Origin: Sternotherus odoratus
Lineage: Eukaryota > Chordata > Testudines > Kinosternidae
DNA length: 64,000 bases
Direction: 5' to 3'
NCBI GenBank assembly: GCA_032164245.1
Contig: JAVMKO010000003.1
Span: forward strand, 4,102,651-4,166,650
Under the pieces are notes generated by a model, which saw only the letters and a list, made by a program, of their open reading frames with translations, was not told the origin of the DNA and did no database searches. This document shows, one piece after another, positions 21,727 through 31,955 of the stretch. Numbering within the stretch: the stretch's first letter is position 1; every line of letters begins with the position of its first letter. A program made the translations under genes and the position numbers.

Positions 21727-22140
21727 TGAGAACATAAGAATAGCCATATTGGGTCAGACCAATGATCCACCCAGCTCAGTATTCTGTCTTCCGACTGCAG
21801 CCAGTGCCAAACACTTCCAAGGGAATGAACAGAACAAGGCAATTTATCAAATGACCCATCCTGTTGTCCAGTCCCAGCTTCTGGCTAGCACAGATGGATG
21901 GATAGATGGGTTTCTTCTATTTGCCCCAACCAATCCATCTTTATGAGACAATTGAGGATCCCTCCCTACCGTATATCTTCTAGAGTTTTGTTCTATCTCT
22001 TGTAAAATTCCCAAGCTATGGGACTTCCACCACTTCCTCAGGAGACTGACTCCACAGTCTAACATCTCCACCGAGCAGCACTGACATTCTCACCATACAG
22101 ATGCTTGTGGCCTGTTACGCGCTCTGCTCTGACATTCATC
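21727..22140 (-). mobile_element. CR1 LINE 3' end fragment (sense to NCOA1)
   Basis: The reverse complement gives the CR1 terminus: AACATAAGAATAGCCATATT, then GGGTCAGACCAATGATCCAC. The rest of the 3' region continues with decay to about 22140. Confidence 0.75.
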
Positions 22141-22521
22141 TCCACACTATCCTGGCACTGAACAAAGGATTGTTTCCATGACTTGTCTGTAAGTAAAAGC
22201 TAAACTGCATTTACAATTCAACCCAATATTTACCACCAGCATCAGATTAATACTGTGATTCACTTGTGCTTAGATCTAATGATATGAATGAAGAGCAAGT
22301 TCAAACCACATTCCAGAAACTTACAAATGTGTCTTTTCACATACACATATTCCCTATACCATTACATTACTCTATATTATCATTATAGAATTTTTTATAG
22401 GATCCTCTGAGCAAATATTTTCCTGCTTAGTTCTCTTAACTCAAACCTCACCCATAAGACAATTTTTTAGGAGGAGCAGACATGGAATTGCCAGTTGCTC
22501 AATATTCATTCGTAACCAATG

Positions 22522-22800
22522 GCATACTTAGGAGACTCAGCATATTCCAATGGATAGAGCACTGGACGGGGACTTAGTAGACCTGTTCCCAGTTCTGCCA
22601 CTGATCTATCATTTAACCTCCATGCCTCTGTTGCTCTCTCACCCTTTGTCTGTCTTGTATTTCAATAACAGTTTATCGGGGAGGTACTGTCTGGTACTAT
22701 GGTTTGTACAGCACCTGGAACAACTGGTCTCAGATCTTGGTTGGGACCCTTAGGTGTGACTTGAATACAAATAATAAGTTAATAATAATAATAATGTAGA
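22522..22800 (+). mobile_element. MIR-like SINE, near full length, with (TAA)n end
   Basis: Head with ATGGATAGAGCACTGGACGG (tRNA-like A box), a core with CCAGTTCTGCCACTGATC, and a tail with GGTTTGTACAGCACCTGG. It ends in TAATAATAATAATAATG, the microsatellite end expected of this group. One of the most complete copies in the window. Confidence 0.65.
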
Positions 22801-22802
22801 AT

Positions 22803-23362
22803 GGGGTGGGCAAACTTTTTGGCCAGAGGGCCACATCACAGTTGCAAAATTGCATGGAGGGCTGAGTAGGGAAGGCTGTCCCTCCCCAAAGAGCTTGGTC
22901 CCGCCCCCTATCTGACCTCCTCCCACTTCCCACCCCTGACTGCCCCCTCAGAAACCCCAACCCATCCAACCACCCCTGCTCCTTGTCCCCAGACTGCCCC
23001 CTCCAAAGACCAATGGCCCTAATCATCCCCCCGGGACCCCACCCCCATCCAACCCCCCTGCTCCTTGTCCCCTGACCACCTCCTCCAGAGACCCTCCTAC
23101 CCAAACCCCACCCTCGCCGCCTTGACCCCTATCCACCCTCCCATCCCCAACAGACCCCCGGGACTCCCACACCCCATCCAACCCTGCCTGCTCCCAGACT
23201 GCCCCCCGGGACCCCATGCCCATCATGCAACCCCCCAGCCCCGGCCTCCTTACCATGCTGCTCAGCAGTGTGTCTGGCAGCTGCCTGGAGCCAGACAAGC
23301 TGCCCCACTCTGTCCCCCCCACCCTCCATAGAGCACTGCCCGCATGGAGGCTCCGGGGGAGG
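22803..23362. mobile_element. C-rich hAT-like element, one end visible
   Basis: The left end GGGGTGGGCAAACTTTTTGG, followed by CCAGAGGGCCACATC, is the start of a reptilian family related in layout to the element at 18093. The interior is C rich with repeated CCCCTGACTGCCCCCTC and CTGCTCCTTGTCCCC units. No matching right end was found near 23360, so it is truncated or the end has decayed. Glycine- and proline-rich frames here are compositional. Confidence 0.6.
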
Positions 23363-23394
23363 GGAGGAATGTTTACAATGATAACAAACACAGG

Positions 23395-23545
23395 GGTGTG
23401 GGATGCATCATCATTTCCATTTTACAGGGGAGAACCCAGGCAGAGAGAGAAGTGACCTGCGCAAGGTCTCTCAAGCAGCCTGTGGCAGAGCCAGAAGCTC
23501 TTAATACTGAACAGCATGAGAGATGTTCTTTCCACTCCTAACTAA
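23395..23545 (-). mobile_element. MIR-like CORE-SINE fragment
   Basis: TTCCATTTTACAGGGGAGAA, then AGAGAGAAGTGACCTGCGCA and GGCAGAGCCAGAAGC is the MIR core read in reverse. Confidence 0.65.
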
Positions 23546-24114
23546 TTCATATACTTAGGAGTAATGTGCTGGCTTCCAAATCTAATCCTTTAACTGGGTT
23601 GTGGAATCCTCCCACTTTAGCAAAATAGTTTCATATGCCAGTTCCAAGCCTATTATTCAAAAGGATTAGCTGACAGAACGAGGCACCATTGCCATCTCGA
23701 CTGCACAAGCCTTTTCCCTCCCTCGTTTGGAGTCATCAGGCATTCTTGGGTGTCTCAGCTTAAGTAGAAGTATCAATTAAAGCGCCTGCTCACCTTTTCC
23801 AGGATGGCAGATACAGAATTCTTCCAGTCAAAGTGTCAGTGCAGCCTAGCCAAGCACTTACGTTAATGGGCTTAAATGCAAAATTTCATTAAATGCAGCT
23901 CTTTAGCTTTTCATCTCGAGAAGCCTACCTCGGAGATATGAGAGGAATACATTACAACAAACCTTAACCCATTAATCTCCTTCCCCTCTCCTGTTCACAT
24001 TACTCTAAAATCACTGGCAGTTCTGCTGTTTTGTGAACGGTTCTGGTGACAGGCGGAAACCCCACCTATGCTTTGCAGCGGAGGGCACTAAAACGCTCCT
24101 CTACAGCTGTTTGT

Positions 24115-24260
24115 CCTCACACTTTTGATGATTATTTACATTGTGGTAGCACACAGAGGCCCCTGGGAAGGATCCCACTGTGCTAGGAGCTGTACAAAAA
24201 CGACACAAGGATGGTCTCTGCCATAAAGAGCTCACAATCCAAGTATAAAAAAAGAGAAAA
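24115..24260 (-). mobile_element. SINE 3' tail of the sauropsid MIR-like family
   Basis: TTATTTACATTGTGGTAGCA, GGCCCCTGGGAAGGATCCCA and TGTGCTAGGAGCTGTACAAA is the common tail unit in reverse. It recurs at 47705, 51662 and 54425. Confidence 0.65.
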
Positions 24261-24372
24261 GAGACGGACACACCAGGAGCACAAGAAAATGATGAGACAA
24301 TACTGGTCAGCAGAAGGAGCATACTGGTCAGCTACAGAACACCAAAAATACTGAGTACTTCAGGATTCAGTT

Positions 24373-24720
24373 AATCAGTAATTTTGTAGATTCCAAGACA
24401 TCCTAGGTACCAGTACAAAGATCCGCCATCGCTGCGGAGAGGAGAACAGGGGGCCACTGCTGGGGGGCACCTGGGGCCAGCGCACCAGCTGCCGGGGACC
24501 ACAGTTGCTCCAGCCAGAGGACTGTGGCTGCTCTGGCCACCCTGGGGTTGCTGCTGGGGGCCGCTGCAGCAGCGACTGGAGTGGCTGTCTCGGGGGCCAC
24601 CTGAGCAGCTGGCCCTGGAGTCAGTCACTTGGGTGGTCCTAGGGTCAGCCATAGCAGTTCCTGCAGAAGTCATGGAGGTTACAGAAAGTCACGGAATCTG
24701 TGATAGACATGGAGCCCTAA
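24373..24720. repeat. GC-rich interspersed repeat, unclassified
   Basis: A GC-rich block with repeated CTGCTGGGGG and GGGGCCAC words, ending in CATGGAGGTTACAGAAAGTC and ACGGAATCTGTGATAG. I recognise the GTCACGGAATCTGTGA end as part of a dispersed reptilian repeat, but cannot classify it. Confidence 0.4.
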
Positions 24721-24865
24721 TGATGGTGTCCAGAGTGAATGGGGTCAGGATCCTCAGAGAGATCGAAACTAGCCCTGCACTAACCAGGCACTGCAAGACG
24801 GAATGGATACTTGGATGCCATACTGCATGTGAGGCAGGGGAGGAGGATCAGCACACATGCTCAAG

Positions 24866-24924
24866 GAAGAGATAGCAGAGCAAGAGAAGAGATAGCAGAG
24901 CAAGGAAGAGATAGCAGAGCAAGA
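24866..24924 (+). repeat. Three-unit tandem repeat at a CR1 5' truncation point
   Basis: GAAGAGATAGCAGAGCAAG(A) occurs three times (24866-24885, 24886-24904, 24905-24924). The third unit runs straight into CR1 endonuclease sequence, and the unit itself is CR1 sequence. The array therefore arose at the 5' edge of the insertion, by slippage or during 5' integration. Confidence 0.85.
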
Positions 24925-25067
24925 GAGAGCAGCTGGTACAGGAACCCACAAGGGGAGAGGCAACTCTGGATTTAGTCCTGAGTGGAGCGCAGGATCTGGT
25001 TCAAGAGGTAACTATAAAAGGACCGCTGGGAAATAGTGACCATAATATAATAACATTTAACATTCCT

Positions 25068-27215
25068 ATGGTGGGAATAACACCTCAGAAGCCCAACACT
25101 GGGGCATTTAATTTCAAAAAGGGGAACTATGAAAGAATGAGGGGGTTAGTTAAACGGAAATTAAAAGGTAAAGTGACTAAAGTGAAATCCCTGCAAGCTG
25201 CATGGACTCTCTTCAAAGATACCATAATAAAGGCCCAACTCAAATGTATACCCCAAATTAAAAAACGCCAGAAAACTAAAAAAGAGTCACCATGGCTTAA
25301 CAGCCAAGTAAAAGAAGCAGTGAGAGAGAAAAAGGCATCTTTTAAAAAGTGGAAGTCTAATCCTAGTGAGGTAAATAGAAAGGAGCATAAGCACTGCCAA
25401 ATAAAGTGTAAGAATGTAATAAGAAAAGCTAAAATGGAGTTTGAAGAGCAGCTAGCCAAAAACTCAAAAGGTAATAACAAAATGTTTTTTAAATATGTCA
25501 GAAGCAGGAAGCCTGCTAAACAACCAGTGGGGCCCCTGGATGACAGAGATACAAAAGGAGCACTTAAAGATGACAGAGTCATTGCAGAGAAACTAAATGA
25601 ATTCTTTGCTTCAGTCTTCACGGCTGAGGACGTTAGGGAGATTCCTAAACCTAAGCTGTCTTTTGTAGGTGACGAATCTGAGGTATTGTCACAAATTGAA
25701 GTATCAGTAGAGGAGGTTCTGGAACTCATTGATAAACTTAACTGTAACAAGTCACCGGGACCAGATGGCATTCACCCAAGAGTTCTGAAAGAACTCAAAT
25801 GTGAAATTGCGGCACTATTAACGAGGGTTTGTAACCTATCCTTTAAATCGGCTACTGTACCCAGTGACTGGAAGATAGCTAATGTAACGCCAATATTTAA
25901 AAAGGGCTCTAGAGGTGATCCTGGCAATTACAGACCAGTCAGTCTAACGTCCGTACCGGGAAAATTAGTTGAAACAATAGTAAAGAATAAAATTGTCAGA
26001 CACATAGAAGAGCATAAATTGTTGGGCAAAAGTCAACATGGTTTCTGCAAAGGGAAATCGTGTCTTACTAATCTATTAGAGTTCTTTGAAGGGGTCAGCA
26101 AACATGTGGACAAGGGGGATCCGGTGGACATAGTGTACTTAGATTTCCAGAAAGCCTTTGACAAGGTCCCTCACCAAAGGCTCTTACGTAAATTAAGCTG
26201 CCATGGGATAAGAGGGAAGATCCTCTCATGGATTGAAAACTGGTTAAAAGACAGGGAACAAAGGGTAGGGATAAATGGAACTTTTTCAGAATGGAGAGGG
26301 GTAACTAGTGGTGTTCCCCAAGGGTCAGTCCTGGGGCCGATCCTATTCAACTTATTTATAAATGATTTGGAGGAAGGGGTAAACAGTGATGTGGCAAAGT
26401 TTGCAGATGATACTAAACTGCTCAAAGTAGTAAGGACCAAAGCAGACTGTGAAGAACTTCAAAAAGATCTCACTAAACTAAGTGATTGGGCAACAAAATG
26501 GCAAATGAAATTTAATGTGGATAAATGTAAAGTAATGCACATTGGAAAAAATAACCCCAACTATACATACAATATGATGGGGGCTAATTTAGCTACAACC
26601 AATCAGGAAAAAGACCTGGGAGTCATTGTGGATAGTTCTCTGAAGGCATCCACGCAGTGTGCAGCGGCAGTCAAAAAAGCAAACAGGATGTTAGGAATCA
26701 TTAAAAAGGGGATAGAGAATAAGTCGGAGAATATCTTATTGCCCTTATACAAATCCATGGTGCGCCCACATCTTGAATACTGCGTACAAATGTGGTCTCC
26801 TCATCTCAAAAAGGATATACTGGCACTAGAAAAGGTTCAGAGAAGGGCAACTAAAATGATTAGGGGTTTGGAACGGGTCCCATATGAAGAGAGATTAAGG
26901 AGGCTAGGACTTTTTAGCTTGGAAAAGAGGAGACTACGGGGGGATATGATAGAGGTATATAAAATTATGAGTGGAGTGGAGGAAGTGAATAAGGAAAAGT
27001 TATTTACTTGTTCCCAAAATAGAAGAACTAGGGGCCATTCAATGAAATTGGCGTGCAGCAGGTTTAAAACAAATAAAAGGAAGTTCTTCTTCACACAGCG
27101 CACAGTCAACCTGTGGAACTCCTTACCTGAGGAGGCTGTGAAGGCTAGGACTATAACAGGGTTTAAAAGAGAGCTGGATAAATTCATGGAGGCTAAGTCC
27201 ATAAATGGCTATTAG
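25068..27215 (+). CDS. CR1 ORF2: end of endonuclease plus reverse transcriptase
   Basis: Reverse transcriptase of a CR1-clade non-LTR retrotransposon, which copies its RNA at the nicked target. The first ATG gives 715 residues. The frame is open upstream to 24915 and encodes the endonuclease end with GNSDHNIITFNI (SDH motif), so this ATG is internal, not the native start. From that ATG: SPGPDG at 229-234, NYRPVSL at 287-293, YLDFQKAFD at 357-365 (first catalytic Asp 359), [10 protein letters not shown] at 415-424, FADD at 445-448 (catalytic Asp pair), then the CR1 C-terminal segment with HLEYC and VNLWNSLPEE. No frameshift or stop interrupts the RT. No promoter is retained, so expression would depend on outside transcription. 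Confidence 0.93.
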   Translation: MVGITPQKPNTGAFNFKKGNYERMRGLVKRKLKGKVTKVKSLQAAWTLFKDTIIKAQLKCIPQIKKRQKTKKESPWLNSQVKEAVREKKASFKKWKSNPSEVNRKEHKHCQIKCKNVIRKAKMEFEEQLAKNSKGNNKMFFKYVRSRKPAKQPVGPLDDRDTKGALKDDRVIAEKLNEFFASVFTAEDVREIPKPKLSFVGDESEVLSQIEVSVEEVLELIDKLNCNKSPGPDGIHPRVLKELKCEIAALLTRVCNLSFKSATVPSDWKIANVTPIFKKGSRGDPGNYRPVSLTSVPGKLVETIVKNKIVRHIEEHKLLGKSQHGFCKGKSCLTNLLEFFEGVSKHVDKGDPVDIVYLDFQKAFDKVPHQRLLRKLSCHGIRGKILSWIENWLKDREQRVGINGTFSEWRGVTSGVPQGSVLGPILFNLFINDLEEGVNSDVAKFADDTKLLKVVRTKADCEELQKDLTKLSDWATKWQMKFNVDKCKVMHIGKNNPNYTYNMMGANLATTNQEKDLGVIVDSSLKASTQCAAAVKKANRMLGIIKKGIENKSENILLPLYKSMVRPHLEYCVQMWSPHLKKDILALEKVQRRATKMIRGLERVPYEERLRRLGLFSLEKRRLRGDMIEVYKIMSGVEEVNKEKLFTCSQNRRTRGHSMKLACSRFKTNKRKFFFTQRTVNLWNSLPEEAVKARTITGFKRELDKFMEAKSINGY

Positions 27216-27411
27216 CCGGGATGGGTAATGAATGGTGTCCCTAGCCTCTGTCTGTCAGAGGGGGGTGATGGATGGCAGGAGAGAGATCGCTCGATCATAC
27301 CTGTTAGGTTCACTCACTCCGGGGCACCTGGCATTGGCCACTGTCGGTAGACAGGATGCTGGGCTAGATGGACCTTTGGTCTGACCCAGTATGGCCGTTC
27401 TTATGTTCTTA

Positions 27412-27794
27412 AGTCAGTGGGAACAGATTTTCCACAGCGGATGGGGAACTTTTCCACACGACCAGAACAGGGCACTGCAGCCCCCTTCAATGTTCCCAGC
27501 CAGGTTGTTCTCTCCCATTCCGTCACAACAGAGGCTCTGTCTCACCTATGCTACGTTCAACGCAGTGGAAGAGGGGCACAATATCAACGCCAGCATTCAG
27601 CAACAGAGAGGGAGCAGGAGCCTACTGGAATAAAAATAAACATTCCTGGCTAGGTGCCACTATTCAAGGGCTGACAACAGGATGGCAATCTTCTGCAACT
27701 GCACGATGCAACCAAATGGGGCGGGGGGATGAGTGAACAACAAACTAGGGCAATATCTGGTGTGCAGGACCGGCAGCAGCCTTAACTACGGCAT
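27412..27794. other. Unassigned spacer between CR1 copies
   Basis: About 380 bp without a recognisable repeat or coding signal. Short open frames here have no domain features. Confidence 0.6.
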
Positions 27795-28100
27795 TTCCCA
27801 CTGGACTTTAAGAACTCCTTGCCAGAGGATATTGTGAAGGCAAGACTGTAACAGGGTTCAAGAAAGAACGAAAAATTCATGGAGTATAAGTTCATCAATG
27901 GCTATTAGCCAGGATGGGCGGGGATGGTGTCCCTAGCCCTTGTTTGCCTGAAGCTGGGAGTTGGCGGCAGGGGATGGATCACTTAATGATGACCTGTTCT
28001 GTTCATTCCCTCTGGGGCACCTGGCATTGGCCACAGTCTGAAGTTAAGCTACTGGGCAAGATGGACCTTTGGTCCCACCCAGTATGGCCATTCTTATGAC
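27795..28100 (+). mobile_element. CR1 LINE 3' end fragment
   Basis: Forward CR1 tail: AAGAACTCCTTGCCAGAGGA, then ATCAATGGCTATTAGCCAGG, GGGGCACCTGGCATTGGCCA and GGACCTTTGGTCCCACCCAG. Indels break the end of the RT frame. It lies directly before another CR1. Confidence 0.9.
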
Positions 28101-28104
28101 TGTC

Positions 28105-30677
28105 CAGGGTGAAATGTGCCTGCTGCTGGAGTCTGGTGCGAGGGCTGCAGGAGGAGCTGGCTAGGCTGAACAGCATCCATGCCCATGAGGAATTCCTTGA
28201 GAGTATTCATGTGGAGACATCCAAGGCTGAGGAAGCTATCGAACTAGAGAGGACTGTCGTCATGCCACCAGGGGAGGAGGATGTGGCTCGGTCACACAGG
28301 GAAGATTGGCTGCTGGTTACCAGCAGTGATGAAGAACCGTTATGCTGCCCTGGCAACAAGCAATAAGGAAACACCCCTAAAGGTGGAATAGGAGAAGCGT
28401 TGTATTCCCAAGGCTGGGAGGATTGCAGCCACCATGCCCAGGAGGAAACGTAGAGTAGTTGTGGTTGGTGACTCTATTCTGAGGGGGACAGAGGCACCCA
28501 TCTGTCACCCTGACATGGCATCCTGGGAGGCATGTTAGAGGGGGACTGTTGAAGATCATCCATCTCTCTGACAGCCCCTGTTACTCATCCACGTGAGCAC
28601 TAATGATGCTGTGAGGTATAACCCTGAGCAGACCAGACGTGGCTACAAGGCTCTGGAAGTGAGAGTGAGGGAGTTGGGGTGCAGGTGGGGTTCTCTTTGA
28701 TCCTGCTGGTCAAGGGTAGGGGCTCAGGCATTGACAGGAGCTTCCTGGAGGTGAATGCCTGGCTGGGTGATGGTGTTGTCAAGAGGGCTTCAGATTCCTT
28801 GACCACGGGATGCTGTTTTGCTGAACAGAGACGGACGGGGTCCACCTATCAAGGAAGGGGAAGAGCATATCTGAATACAGACTGGCTAACCTAGTGAGAA
28901 GGACTTTAAACTAGGTTCGACAGGGGCAGGTGACCAAAGCCCAAAGGTAAGTCAAAAACATGGAGACCCGGGAGAAGGGTCACAATCTGGGGGGAGCATG
29001 GGCTGCATAGCAGAGATAAGGGAAAGACGAGAGAACAGGGAGAGGGTAGGGGTAGAGAATCAAATCAGTATCTTATATGTCTGTATACTAATGTGAGAAG
29101 TATGGGGAAGAAGCAGGAAGAACTTGATAAGCTAGTTAAACAACTATGAAACATGCATAACTGGAATATTGGTATAGAAAGGTACAGATTGTTCAGGAAA
29201 GACAGACAGGGAAAAAAGGGAGGAAGATGTTGACTTATATATTAAAGATGCATACACTTGGACAGAGGTTGAGATGGAAACAGGAGACAGACTCGTTGAG
29301 AAAAGGGGGTAAAAAAAACCCAAGGGTGATGTCATGGTGGGGGTCTACTACAGACCACCTAACCAGGAAGAAGACATGGATGAGTCTTTTTTAAACAACT
29401 AACAAAATCATCCAAAGCAGAGGACCTGGTAATGATGGGGGACTTCAAATACCCAGATATCTGCTGGGAAAATAACACAGCAGGACACAGATTATCAAAG
29501 AAGTTCTTGGAATGTATTGGAGACATTTTTTTATTTCAGAAGGTGGAGAAAGCTACTAGGGGAGAGGCTGTTCTAGATTTCATTTTGACAAACAGGAAGG
29601 ATCCAGTTGAGAATCTGAAAGTGTACAGCAGCTAAAGTGAATGTGATTATGAAATGATAGGGGCGGGAAGTGGTAAATGTGGTATATCTTGACGCTAGTA
29701 AGGCTTTTTATATTGTCTTGCCTGACCTTCTCATAAATTAGGGAAATACAACTTAGATGGAGCTTCTATAAGGTGGGCATATAACTAGTTGAAAAACCAT
29801 CCCAGAGAGTAGTTATCAATGGTTCCAATCACACTAGAAGGGCATAGCAAATGGGGGGTAGGATTAAAATTCAAAATGATCTGTACAAACTGGAAAACTG
29901 TCTGAAGTAAATAGGATTAAACTGAATATGGAAAAATGCTAAGTATGCCAGTTAGGAAGGAACAATCAGTACAAAATGGGAAATGACTCCCTATGCTGGA
30001 GTACTGCGGAAAGGGATCTGGGGGTTATAGTGGATCACAAATGAAATAGAAGTCAATTGTTGCGCAAAAAAAAAAAAGCAAACATCATTCTGGGATGTAT
30101 TAGCAGGCATGTTATAAGCAAGACACGAGAAGTAATTTGCTCTACTCCGTGCTGACTAGGCCTCAACTGGAGTACTGTGTCCAGTTCTGGATGCCACATT
30201 TCAGGAAATATGTGGACAAATTGGAGAAAGTCCAGAGAAGAGCAACAAAAACGATTAAAGGTGTAGAAAACATGACTTAAGAGGGAAGATTGAAAAAACT
30301 GGATTTGTTTAGTCTGGAGAAGAGAGAATTGAGAGGGGACATGATAACAGTTTTCAAGTACATAAAAGCTGGTTACAAGGAGGAGGGAGAAAAATTGTTG
30401 TTCTTAACCTCGAGGCTAGGACTAGAAGCAATGGGCTTAAATTGCTGCAAGGGTGGTTTAGATTGGACATTAGGAAAATCTCCCTGTCAGGATAATTAAG
30501 CACTGGAATAAACCTCCTAGGGAGGTTGTGGAATCCCCATCACTGGAGATTTTTAAGAGCCGGTCAGACAAACATTTGTCAGGGATGGTCCAGCTAATAC
30601 TTAGTCCTGCCATGAGTGCAGGGGACTGGACTAGATGACCCCTCAAGGTCCCTTCCAGTCCTATGATTCTATGACTT
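28105..30677 (+). mobile_element. Decayed near-full-length CR1 LINE with ORF1 and ORF2 remains
   Basis: Ordered CR1 parts on the plus strand. ORF1 coiled region: LQEELARLNSIHAHEEFLE at 28150-28206. SGNH-esterase-like part: VVVVGDSILRG near 28456 and LLIHVSTNDAV near 28571. Endonuclease: VYYRPPNQEED near 29344 and [15 protein letters not shown] at 29432. Broken RT pieces from 29690: [13 protein letters not shown] near 30165 and KKLDLFSLEKRELRGDMI near 30290. Terminus: GACTGGACTAGATGACCCCT near 30627 and CTATGATTCTATGA. Much of the RT palm is deleted (about 29650-29900) and many stops occur. Inactive. Confidence 0.9.
28441..28900 (+). pseudogene. CR1 ORF1 esterase-like domain remnant
   Basis: RRKRRVVVVGDSILRGTEAP, with the block I GDS serine motif of SGNH hydrolases, is followed in another frame by LLIHVSTNDAV (block III, normally GTND). 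Then comes NAWLGDGVVKRASDSLTTG and the tail of ORF1. Vertebrate CR1 ORF1 is known to carry an esterase domain. Frameshifts and a stop near 28533 show it is dead. Confidence 0.75.
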
Positions 30678-31787
30678 GCCCTCAGTCAGGACTTCAACAC
30701 AGCTGACAGGAAGGACTACATTCAAACCTAGCCCCTCACTGTCAGAGAATTGCCCTGAGTCCTTCTTGACAGGAGAATTCCAGCCCAGGCTACTAATGGG
30801 AATATAGCCTGGGGTCCTAAGGACAAGATCAACAGCATGGGCTTTGTCAAACTCCAGACTGCTACCTGAGACCAGTCCCATGGTTATTTTTAAAAAGCAC
30901 ACCTAGAAAGGGGAATTACTCCTTCTGGAGGGCTCTCCTCACATGCCACTGTTACAGTAATCCAGCTGGTGATCAAAACACAAATTAGGTTGTTCACATT
31001 TAATACTGCAAACAATCTTGACAGCCACGAACATTAGGGCTATTTTCACATTGTTTCTTCTCATGGATTTGACTCTTCTTTCTCACTGTTCTCTGTCTTC
31101 ATCGGCCAGACTGGGTTTCTATAGGGCTCCTATTCCCATGGCATGCAAGTGCCTCCTCTTTTTTAATCTCTTGAGCTCTCTCCATTCTCTTTTGGTCTTT
31201 TCATCTGTTTTGTCTTCTTTTGCTCTCTGTGGGATCATCATCAGTATTTTTACACATCCAAAGGCTACAGAGAGAAACTGACTAGGATCCTGTCTTTCCT
31301 GAATAGGACTAAGGTTGTCTCCCTCTGCATCAAGGGCTTTGCACATGGAGCCATCGGCAGAGAGAAATTCAGGCATCTTAATATTGAAAAGGGAAAGTTT
31401 TCTCTGAAAGTAGAAATAAACATAGCAAATATTGCTGGAGATTCTCATGCAGCAATACCATAGGTCTGCACAGAGGCCAACTAAAGATAGTCAGCCAGCA
31501 ACAAACACAGTGGGAGACCAGGAAGTCAGCAGGGGATGCATTAACACCCCAAGGGCAGCACAAGTCAACCAGGGAACAGGTATCTAAAAGGGCTTACCGA
31601 AGAATAGTGTCTTACTACTGCTTTAGATGTCAAATGTAGAAAACAATGCAAGGAAAGTCCATCAGATTCCAAACAATTTCTTGAAAATGACTTACCGTAT
31701 TTTTCGCCATATAGGACGCTCCGGCGTATAAGACGCCCCCGAGTTTTTAAGTAAAAAAGCCGGATTTTAAGTAAAAAAGCCGGACAC

Positions 31788-31816
<29 letters not shown>
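31788..31816 (+). repeat. Poly(A) run
   Basis: An almost pure A homopolymer of about 29-30 bases inside the MITE, followed by CCACCACCACACACA. It is poly(U) in the NCOA1 transcript orientation. Confidence 0.9.
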
Positions 31817-31818
<2 letters not shown>

Positions 31819-31841
31819 ACCACCACACACAAAAAGCGCCT

Positions 31842-31955
31842 CGCTCTCCCGTCCCCGCCGCGCGGGCGGGCTGCTGGGAGCGTGCCGCTCTCCCGTCCCC
31901 GCCGCGCGGGCGGGCTGCTGGGAGCACGCCGCTCTCCCGTCCCCGCCGCGCGGGC
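31842..31955. repeat. GC-rich minisatellite, about 2.5 x 45 bp
   Basis: Unit CGCTCTCCCGTCCCCGCCGC continues with GCGGGCGGGCTGCTGGGAGC, repeated from about 31842, 31888 and 31931. The open frames of 89-149 residues over this block are products of the repeat. Confidence 0.8.

Larger units (their letters stand above)
24866..27411 (+). mobile_element. Young CR1 LINE, 5'-truncated, RT frame open
   Basis: A 2.5-kb CR1 copy. It begins inside the endonuclease domain and ends at the classic CR1 terminus (GGACCTTTGGTCTGACCCAG then TATGGCCGTTCTTATGTTCT). The frame from 24915 to the stop at 27213-27215 is open for 766 codons. Truncation of most of the endonuclease and all of ORF1 makes it non-autonomous. 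Its orientation is antisense to NCOA1. The close fragment at 45183 shares long runs of sequence. Confidence 0.95.
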
